From Coniella vitis (lineage: Eukaryota; Ascomycota; Sordariomycetes; Diaporthales; Schizoparmaceae), in the NCBI GenBank assembly GCA_011317545.1, contig WUJK01000001.1:682001-746000 (forward strand): DNA of 64,000 nucleotides, read 5' to 3'. Position 1 is the first letter of the stretch, and each line of letters opens with the position of its first letter. The position numbers and the translations under genes were made by a program. This document shows, piece after piece, positions 56,919 through 64,000 of the stretch. A model generated the notes under the pieces. It was not told the origin of the DNA. It ran no database searches and saw only the letters and a program-made list of their open reading frames with translations.

Positions 56919-57841
56919 GCTGTAGGAGATTGGAAGTGTTGGGAATCGTGCCTATTTATATTGTCGTCGGATACAGAAGGCTTTCAGAGGTGCTCCAAGG
57001 AAGTGGTCGAGATTTGCTGTTGGAATGCCGTTGCAGAGGTGGTAGGATAGATGACCAAAGAATAAGATGGGATGCGAAACGCTGCGGCTCGGTCCAATTG
57101 CGGGCGTCCATTGAAGTGCGGACAGACGCGTATGGTTTTAAGTGCAAACGCGGGGCCAGTCCCATGTACCGACGCGCACGCGATCTCTGTATACTATATA
57201 CACGTACCATATACTTGCCCAGGCACTTCACATAGTATACTGGGCTCTTCAGCACTGTCTGGGCTCGCTAGTGGATAACACGCCCAGAGACCTGCCGCCG
57301 AGGAAAGTTTGCCATATATCACGACAGTTCCCCAATAGCTCTGTGCTATGTAGCATAACAGCCCTAGAGGCATTGAGACTCTAGAGCTAAGTAATTACAC
57401 AGTGCTCCGTCTGATATGGAGGCAGCATTCCGCTGAATCTTGTCTTATAGCCTACTTACTACGTATTACCCAGCCTGCCAGGCTAAGAACACATGCGTGG
57501 CCTGATTGCTTGAAAGATCAGCTGCAACGTAAATCCAATAATCAATAATTAACTTCCTAGGCAGTATAGAAGCATCCAGGACCTGTTTATCGCCAATTCA
57601 GGAATGAATGCGCATGTACATGGCACCTTCGTTGTCCTGCGCGTTTCCGAAGCCAAAGGGAACGTTGCGTAGTGACTGCGGGTTCCACACTGCCATCCTG
57701 GCCAACCTCATATCCCTGCTTGTTTAGCTCGGCAGCCGCCGGCAGATTTGCATTCAGCCCGTCGTCGACGACTCCCATTTACGATCTCTTGTTCGCAAGG
57801 CCGCTCAATAGCCATTGCGACAACAGCCCCCATCCTTAGAA
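56919..57841. other. Divergent upstream region before the bL36m gene
   Basis: About 920 bp with palindrome-family copies at about 57191-57200 and 57229-57240. No gene is seen. Confidence 0.5.
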
Positions 57842-58298
57842 ATGGCCAGTCGACAATGCTTCGTGCGGTGCACCCGCACTGCCAGCTCCATACTGGGACT
57901 TACCAACAGCTTTCGCGCCGTGTCCCTTTCTGCCACACCCTATGCTCGTCCTGCCGTCCAGGCCCGCGCAGTATCCTCTGCCATACTCCCATCCGCCAAC
58001 TACAGTCCCCTTAGCCGAGCTCTGTCAAGGCATACTGTGCCCCTGACACAACAACAAACACGGGGTATGAAGGTGTACAGCTCGATCAAGAAGCGCTGCG
58101 AGCATTGCAAGGTAAGTTCTCCGCTGGGCTTTTGCTTGAGGCGACGAGGACGTCCGCATACCCGAACATCCAGTCAATTTGCTGACCCTTATGGTGTATC
58201 GGCAGGTCGTACGACGGAAGAAAGGCAAGAGATCGAACGGCTACCGGTATATCATTTGCAGCGCGAACCCTCGTCACAAGCAGCGACAGGGCTCGTAG
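57842..58298 (+). CDS. Mitochondrial large-subunit ribosomal protein bL36m
   Basis: A component of the mitochondrial 54S ribosomal subunit. The model is join(57842..58111, 58206..58298), 120 aa. Exon 1 encodes a presequence rich in Arg/Ser/Ala (SRQCFVRCTRTASSILGL) with a long Ala/Ser/Pro linker. The bacterial-type domain begins at MKVYSSIKKRCEHCK. The intron (donor GTAAGT, acceptor CGGCAG, phase 0) falls inside the domain. Exon 2 completes it with VVRRKKGKRSNGYRYIICSA, then NPRHKQRQGS. The zinc-ligand pattern CxxC...C...H of the CCCH-type L36 is intact. The mature part is about 45 residues, the same as bacterial L36; the 75-residue N-terminal part is the fungal mitochondrial extension. Confidence 0.95.
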
Positions 58299-58629
58299 AC
58301 CTCAGGCTAGGATTGAAGTTGGAGACAGCAGAACATTCTAAGGTATCACCAAGAACGACGGCGAGGTCGAATCAAGGATATTGGTTCGTACATACACAAA
58401 AAGAGACAGATGTGATTGCGAGTTCCAAGCCAATGACACATGATCACCTTGGCGACGAATCGCTCAAAACTGCAATCTACAAGTTCCATTCTGCCATACA
58501 AAACCCGACAGATGTAGCCAACCATAGCGCTTTTACGAACGACTAGCGCAAAGCAATGGGGTCATTGGTGTCATTATATAAACATAGACAATAGAGCAGC
58601 AGCACGCACAGGGAGCCTCACAAGGGCCG
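58299..58629. other. Convergent intergenic gap
   Basis: About 330 bp between the 3' ends of the bL36m and LYR genes. The bL36m intron frame reads on into this gap, giving a spurious longer open frame. No gene is seen. Confidence 0.5.
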
Positions 58630-59125
58630 TCACATGCCGCCAATATATCTCTCCATGCTCTCCCACTGTGTCTTGCCTGTGGACAAGAGATACCGTATGT
58701 GTTGCTAGAGTGATATATCGTCAGAGCTAGGTGTACAGGCGGACTAGGTTCAACTCATCGGATTTCTGCGGTGACGCGACGCTACTATTCGCAGGCGTGC
58801 GCGTATGGTATCAATTCTTGGAGAGGCCAAGTAGCAAGACTTACAAGGTCCTGGACGTTGCGGTGCCTTTCGAATTCGTGTCGCGCAAAAAGCCTCGTCT
58901 CGCGGCGGGTGTTTGGATCGCTGATGTTGCGGGTGCCTCGCAGAATAGTGCGGTAGAAGGACAGCACGCGAGATCTCTGAAGAAACTATGGCAACAAGCG
59001 AGTACGGCATCAGTCACCAATCGGCTACATCTTGGCACAACAGCCGATACAACATACATGATCTAAGCTCAAAGTCTGTCCGAGACGCGTGCGTGAGCGA
59101 GGACCACTGCCCGAACTGGTGGCAT
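58630..59125 (-). CDS. LYR-motif mitochondrial assembly factor, SDHAF1-like
   Basis: LYR proteins of the SDHAF1 type help insert Fe-S clusters into the succinate dehydrogenase iron-sulfur subunit in mitochondria. Two exons are clear: 58845..58976 and 58630..58704. The intron has donor GTAAGT and acceptor CACTCTAG and is phase 0. They encode RSRVLSFYRTILRGTRNI, RRETRLFARHEFERHRNV and then DLQHIRYLLSTGKTQWESME. The LYR tripeptide is FYR here. The F-AR-EF-R block and the terminal helix match the SDHAF1 layout and length (about 68 residues without exon 1). The first exon is not certain. A candidate is 59108..59125 (MPPVRA), which keeps phase but has a weak donor (GTGGTC). The gene identity rests on motif order, not on a database match. 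Confidence 0.65.
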
Positions 59126-59566
59126 GGCCCCGCAGGTAATGCTGCAGCCAGCTCACGTTGGCTTTCATCGATGCAAGCTTGAGATCAACTGGTAGTTCCA
59201 GACGCAGGCTTTGCTATGCAATGCAAAGCGTATCAGAGGTGGTGGGCAGGCGTGCATACCAGAATTTGAGACGGGTGCAGCCCTGTAATGTCATCATCAG
59301 GAACGGCCCATAGCGCCCTTGTGCCCTGAAGCTGAACCCTCTAACACGGCCTCTTTTCGTGTGCACAGGGTCTGGCATTCTTTTCCTTCAACAACATAGC
59401 ACTCAAGTGGTCAGACGCATTTCGCTCTTTACTTTCCCTCAACAGAAGACGAGAGCTCTAAAACCTCTTCTGCTTCAGGCATCCTCAGCATCGCCTTGCA
59501 GAAACTCATGTATCTATTTCTTCGGTATCAAGGCTGACGAACCCCCAATCCGACCCAGTCGACCCC
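59126..59566. other. Divergent upstream region before the NAA40-like gene
   Basis: About 440 bp between the divergent LYR and acetyltransferase genes, presumably carrying both promoters. No specific site is recognised. Confidence 0.45.
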
Positions 59567-60425
59567 ATGCCCAAAAGACAGCGACGACTGCAGGACATTG
59601 AAAGTGTCATCAAGACGGCCTGCACAATATCCGACCAGGCGTTCATCTCTGAGTACCTGGAGAAGTAGGTCAGCCTGTTACCCTCGCGGGTTTGCTAGCG
59701 CCTGCATCGTCCCAGTCTGACCTGTTACTTGCAGAAATATAGACGCCCAGCCAAGCCGCTGGTCGACCTCTTGGACACACCCTGATACGAAGGACGTCTA
59801 CAGTCTCGGCCTTTCGCAGTCCTTGACCACCTCTGAAAGCGACCTGGAGGCGTGCTTCTCGCTCGTTGAGGCCACCAGCAGGCATGACTATGAGGGCTCT
59901 TCTCGCGGATGGGACCCCGTGGCTAAGCGGGTTGAGATGCGCGACCCCGACTTACGCTACATTCTGATCAAGGACGCTGTCGGTCATTTGTGCGCCTTTA
60001 CCTCCCTCATGCCGACAATGGAAGAGGGCCAGGCCGTCGTCTACTGCTACGAAATCCATCTGGATTCTGCTCTTCGTGGCACAGGCCTGGCTGACCTTCT
60101 CATGGGCTTCTTGGAGACGGTCGCTGCTAATATCCAGGTCATGGACAAGGTTATGTTGACTGTTTTCACATGTAACGCCAGAGCCGTCAAGTTCTACCAG
60201 CGCTTTGGCTTCAGCACGGATGACATCTCCCCACAACCCAGGAAGCTTAGAAACGGCGTCATCAAAGTGCCGGATTATGCCATCATGAGTAAACGTATTG
60301 GGCGTGAAGCAGCGTCTACTGTGCAGCCTCGCGATACCAAAGCTACTGACACGATATATGCGGCGCGTCCAGGAAAATTGGCCAAGGCCAGTCGTCCGCC
60401 GAGCAATGAAAGTACGCCGACGTGA
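59567..60425 (+). CDS. NAT4: N-alpha-acetyltransferase NatD/NAA40-like
   Basis: A GNAT-fold enzyme that acetylates the N-terminal serine of histones H4 and H2A. The model is join(59567..59664, 59735..60425), 262 aa. The 70-bp intron (donor GTAGGT, branch CTGAC) is phase 2 and joins FISEYLEK to NIDAQPSRWS. The GNAT core shows RYILIKDAVGHLCAFTSLMP, then VVYCYEIHLDSALRGTGLAD. That segment contains the acetyl-CoA pyrophosphate loop R147-G-T-G and the YEIH segment typical of NAA40. It ends with MLTVFTCNARAVKFYQRFGF and PDYAIMSKRI. The C-terminal 35 or so residues are polar and Pro/Ser/Thr-rich and are dispensable by family comparison. No targeting sequence is seen; nuclear and cytosolic action is expected. 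Confidence 0.92.
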
Positions 60426-61843
60426 AACCAGTATATGTTCTTCCCATTGCTCGATGCTTATCATTGCATCTTCGGCCCTTGGATATGAATTGACATCTTT
60501 GCAATTCATCTCAGTAATTCAATCGCAATAAGTCGCCCGGGAAGCGTGAGAGCAGGTATGGAGGCAAGACGACGAATCCGCGGATAACAAACCAAGATGG
60601 TGGGCTTATTCGCAAGAGAAGCCATACGATGTGTCTACTATTTGTTCAGAGCGGATTACGACACTCGGAACATTATTAGAGACAATATTATTGCTGCGCG
60701 TGATAAACTTCTGAATCGAACCGAATTTTCAGTGGCTACAAAGGACGCTGGCCTGGCAACATGCAAACAAATCGATGTGTCATGTGGTATATATTGCTAT
60801 CGATCGATTGGACTTGTCGCTGCTTGCAAAGTGTATGTAGACATCGTGTGGTACGACGACGAAGCACCCTGCAGATAAGCCATTATTAAGTAGAATAATG
60901 GCACCTGCATTGGCAATGCGATTGCCCAGTGCTAAATAGCGCCAATGTACCAACAGATGGCTGTGCAGACAGGCTCGGAACATCGCCTTCTAAACATAGT
61001 ATCCGATTTCGAGACACGTCGGTGAGCTGTTGGTGGTGGTAGCACAAGGATTCACAGAACGGGCCGTCTTTCACGCCCTGCCCTGTAGCTGGACGGCTCC
61101 AACCATATAATACCCGCAATTCTGCGCACAGCTGCCTCGTTCGACACAAGAAGAGATTACGTCCAACGTCCAGTGTGTAACCAAGTCGTGTGATGCTTTG
61201 TCGGCCGCCTAATTATCGTTGGCTGTGACCTGTATAAATGCACACCAGGAGGAAGGGCTGTGGAACCCCAGCCGACAACGCAAGGGTCATAAGCCGACCC
61301 AGCGTCCTCTACCTAGGTAGCCATGCGAAACAGCTGCGTGCTGCATCCTGACATGCCTCTCGCTCCTTCCGTGTCCCAATGCGGAAATTCCAATTCATGA
61401 TAGGTGGTGCCGCGCCTTACAACTCGAGGTAAGCTGACGCTCTCCTTTGGCCGCGGGCTGAGACCGCGGCAACCACCTCAACCAACATTGCTCACCCAAC
61501 CAGACCATGGAGCGCCATGCAATTTCGAGTCTTTGCCCAGATGAGGCCCGAAACAACGTTTGAACTCGACCTGGATGGCCGATACTGCAATAGGCAGCGA
61601 GCACGATTCTTGGTTTAAATAGGATTCGGCTTTCCGCCAGAGACCATGCATAAGCAAGAAGTGAGAAGCTTAGCTTTATGTATTTTTTTCACCTTCGTGC
61701 TACGCATCTTTTTGAGACCAAACACCGACCTATCGATCTTTCACCGCGAGGGAATAGACAGAAAGAAAAATAACAACCTTGATCAAAGAGCCTGGAGTTC
61801 GACATAGTGCGCACCACTCGCGAAAGGTGATCAGATTCTCAGA
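60426..61843. other. Intergenic region between the NAA40-like and PLAC8 genes
   Basis: About 1.4 kb with no supported gene. Short frames (60597-60878 and 60886-61149) lack recognisable features. A TACCTAGGTA palindrome lies at 61311-61320. Confidence 0.5.
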
Positions 61844-62829
61844 ATGACAGACTCGTGGTCAAAGAATCTATGCGGTTGTTGTGGTGACTATGAGGAAGGC
61901 AATGGCTGTGTTCTCTGGTAAGCTCCGACTAAGTTCGATCTTCAACAAAGCGGCCACAAGTCTTGTAGCGTCGTCTCCCAACTTTCAGGAACAATGTGGC
62001 TTGTATTCGCTAACGCATCCGATAGTTTAATGGGATCTTGTTGCCCGTGCTTCATCATGGGCCGGACCATGTATAGAGTGCAGCATCCCAATATGGACCC
62101 TGACAAGCTGGAGAGGAATCCTTGCAATGCAGACTGTGCCGTCGTCTGCGTCTTGCACTCGCTAGGCGCAGGTCTGGGGTGGCACATCTTTGGTTGGGCG
62201 TAAGTGATGCCTTATTCAAGCGGACAATACAGACTTAAAGAAGAAGGGGAACGACGAAGGTGTAGTGGTGATCGAAATGACTGACCGTTCCATAGGTACA
62301 ACACATGCCGTCGCGGAGACGTTCGTGAGCAGTATGGCATCAAGGGCAATTGTTGTGGAGATTGCATGACTTCCGTGAGTAAAATCTGCCGCGAGGAAGC
62401 TCCACCTTCTCGAAAGTCAAGAGGAAGGAGCTGTGACCATGAAGCCGTGATGATGGGTTCGCTAACGTAACAATTGCCAGTGGTGCTGCAGTCTTTGCGC
62501 CCTAGTCCAACAGGAGAGAGAAAGCGCGGCGAGACACAAGTACAAGCCCATAAACAACGTCGTAAGTCAAATTCTAGCTGCTAATACCTTCACATCTTAT
62601 CATGGATGAGATGAAATTCCAGCTCTGCCTCGTTGTGAATTAGCACATGGCTGACGTGATTTAACACACAGGTCGTCGATCAGCCTGGAGCACAAATGCC
62701 CATGCAACCGCCGCCTGTGGGTAAGCAGTGAAGAGTCCATAAGTAGCGCAAGAATTACAGTAAGGAGAGTGTGTTGTAGACAAACCTCGACATAGGAGCG
62801 GAAGGAACATGGCTGGAAAAACAAAATAA
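61844..62829 (+). CDS. PLAC8-family small cysteine-rich protein
   Basis: A PLAC8/Cys-rich-domain membrane-associated protein; fungal and plant relatives affect cell size, metal resistance or calcium uptake. Six exons: join(61844..61917, 62026..62199, 62296..62374, 62481..62561, 62672..62720, 62780..62829), 168 aa, phases consistent. Exon 1 gives WSKNLCGCCGDYEEGNGCVL. An acceptor at 62025 after branch CTAAC joins it to LMGSCCPCFIMGRTMYRV, the PLAC8 CCxxCP signature. NTCRRGDVREQYGIKGNCCG, then CMTSWCCSLCALVQQERE complete the domain. The hydrophobic stretch VVCVLHSLGAGLGWHIFGWA probably inserts in the membrane. The last two exons (62672-62829) are less certain, as they encode a short Pro/Gln then basic tail. 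An alternative acceptor at 61988 gives an early stop. Confidence 0.82.
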
Positions 62830-63011
62830 AAAAACACTCACATATACCTCGTTCAAATCTTGGTGTCATGACCTCTAATGTTAACAACGCACCGGGACGT
62901 ATCTCGGGTGAGCGGTGTCGCTCGATCCCACCTCTTTGAATCCATGTTAATGACGGATACTGTTATGTTTTGCTATATTATTCACATGTGCATCTTCCTG
63001 CCACTTGCTTC

Positions 63012-64000
63012 TTAACCGAAACAGATCTTCTTTTGTTTGGGATCTGGCCCGGTAGGTGGCCGTCCTCTTTTCTTTTCCGACGGTATCTTGGGCCGTTTGG
63101 AGTCTTGAGCCTCTTTTAGCCTTGGAGACGGCAATGTCTGGACAGAATCTCTTTGTAAGGCATCCCGAATGGCACTTCTTGATAAACAGGAATCAATGTG
63201 CTCATTGAATTGTCGCTCATCTGCAGCCTGAGGACGGCTGCAAATAGGACAGTCCCACCATTCCCTCTGCGTCTGAGTTAATGTAGCGGCTCGTAGAGCT
63301 GGATTGTGCGCAGCCTCTTTGCCATGCAATCGGCGAGGACTGGCTGCGACATCTGACGGTCCTGCGTCTGCTCCCAATTCTGGCTCAGACTCAGACCCTT
63401 GCAGTAACTCTTCTGGGAGCTTCTCCCAACCATCCTCGTCAAGAGCCTCTATTGTTCTGCGTAAGACTTTCCCAGGCTCATCATGTGCTCCTCCACTTCG
63501 TGGCTTCAAGCCAAAGAAGGCAAGTGTGTCTGGTTTCTTGGTACTGACGAGATGGGTGCACCGCAAGCCCATCAGTCTGAGCTTCATTCCGGGGATCTCC
63601 TGCTCTAGCTTGGCTAATATTGGCAAAGCGTATTTGTAAAGATCATCGGCCTGATAGATGGCCTTCGGCGTCACTACTTGCCTGGTGTAGATTTCGTATG
63701 AATGCAGTTTCACTTTGAGCACCAATGTCCTCCCTTTGCATCCGGCTCGGCGCATGTCCTTTTCAAGCTCCTCGGCGGTCCAGCGCAATTTCTCACGCAG
63801 TTTCTTAGGGTCGTCCATGTCATGGAAAGTGCTTTCGGTGCCGACACTCTTTCTCTCATAGTCCTCGGCAGGCTGAATGTTGGTTCGTCCAAGGCCCAGA
63901 TGACATTGTAGCAAGAACTCACAAGCCTTGTCGCCAAAGAGCGGGTTTAGAAATTGTCTATGGCCGTAGATATCACCACAGGTCTTGATACCGACTGCAG
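63012..64000 (-). CDS. DNA polymerase kappa (DinB-type, Y-family), C-terminal part
   Basis: A translesion DNA polymerase of the nucleus. The gene runs off the window at 64000, so only the C-terminal 328 residues are present. The frame is open from 64000 with GIKTCGDIYGHRQFL and LFGDKACEFLL (thumb region). The little-finger domain follows: SVGTESTFHDMDDPKKLREK, LRWTAEELEKDMRRAGCKGR and TLVLKVKLHSYEIYTRQ. After an acidic linker there is one C2HC ubiquitin-binding (UBZ4-type) finger, CPICSRPQAADERQFNEHID followed by SC. The tail is basic (KRPKIPSEKKRGRPPTGPD) with an AT-hook-like RGRP and possible nuclear signal. The palm domain with catalytic carboxylates lies outside the window. The ATG-like starts inside this frame are not the true start. 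Confidence 0.93.
   Translation of the reverse strand, partial: AVGIKTCGDIYGHRQFLNPLFGDKACEFLLQCHLGLGRTNIQPAEDYERKSVGTESTFHDMDDPKKLREKLRWTAEELEKDMRRAGCKGRTLVLKVKLHSYEIYTRQVVTPKAIYQADDLYKYALPILAKLEQEIPGMKLRLMGLRCTHLVSTKKPDTLAFFGLKPRSGGAHDEPGKVLRRTIEALDEDGWEKLPEELLQGSESEPELGADAGPSDVAASPRRLHGKEAAHNPALRAATLTQTQREWWDCPICSRPQAADERQFNEHIDSCLSRSAIRDALQRDSVQTLPSPRLKEAQDSKRPKIPSEKKRGRPPTGPDPKQKKICFG

Noticed and set aside
58112..58546. Long continuation of the bL36m exon 1 frame to 58546
   Set aside because: It is readthrough of the intron. Splicing at 58111/58206 gives the canonical L36 C-terminus and stop.
61989..62025. PLAC8 exon 2 beginning at the acceptor ending 61988
   Set aside because: Joined to exon 1 in phase it gives NNVACIR and then a stop. 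The acceptor at 62025 after CTAAC gives the conserved CCPC motif in frame.

Overview
The window is nuclear DNA from a filamentous ascomycete, most likely a Sordariomycete and plausibly Hypocreales. The evidence is short introns (about 50-200 bp) with GT-AG ends and CTAAC/CTGAC branch points, GC-rich exons, long microsatellite-rich intergenic DNA, and a set of fungal orthologues (Pex2, plasma-membrane syntaxin, Htm1-type mannosidase, DUF1776, fungal mitochondrial L36). The genus is not determined. I found no rRNA, CRISPR, phage or complete transposon, and no convincing tRNA.

Layout. Positions 1-14,469 hold one gene, a three-exon His/Gln/Ala-rich putative nuclear regulator (7534-9928), between about 7.5 kb and 4.5 kb of repeat-rich non-coding DNA. 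An EDEM/Htm1-type GH47 mannosidase with a PA domain follows (14470-17928). On the minus strand come adenine phosphoribosyltransferase (19371-20167), an uncharacterised multi-pass membrane protein (23632-25599), Pex2 (26619-28055), a cytochrome P450 (29031-30677), an aldehyde dehydrogenase (32996-34498) and an ER FKBP-type prolyl isomerase (35267-36223). A plus-strand 2OG-Fe(II) dioxygenase (37074-37986) is followed by about 2.9 kb with a possible gene relic. Then come an RPEL-repeat protein (minus), a DUF1776/SDR-like membrane-anchored protein (plus), a two-domain rhodanese (minus), APC11 (plus), an uncharacterised 340-aa protein (plus), a plasma-membrane syntaxin (minus), a MEMO1-family protein (minus), a Cys-rich unknown (minus), mitochondrial ribosomal protein bL36m (plus), a LYR-motif SDHAF1-like factor (minus), a NatD/NAA40-type N-terminal acetyltransferase (plus), a PLAC8 protein (plus) and the 3' part of DNA polymerase kappa (minus, cut by the window edge).

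Most genes are housekeeping and not functionally linked: purine salvage, ER quality control and folding, peroxisome biogenesis, secretion, the cell cycle, mitochondrial translation and respiratory assembly, histone acetylation, and translesion synthesis. The only metabolic pair is the P450 and the aldehyde dehydrogenase, which may be coincidental. Exon boundaries were worked out by hand from splice signals, reading phase and expected family motifs. Reading-frame sums were checked for every multi-exon model except the LYR gene, whose first exon is unresolved.

The most unusual sequence-level signal is a family of short, often perfect palindromes built on TACTATGTA/TACATAGTA, scattered through intergenic DNA across the window. 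Other points are an atypical GC-AG intron in the mannosidase gene, a roughly 70-residue luminal tail on the syntaxin, and a tandem GATA-site array at 21.6 kb.
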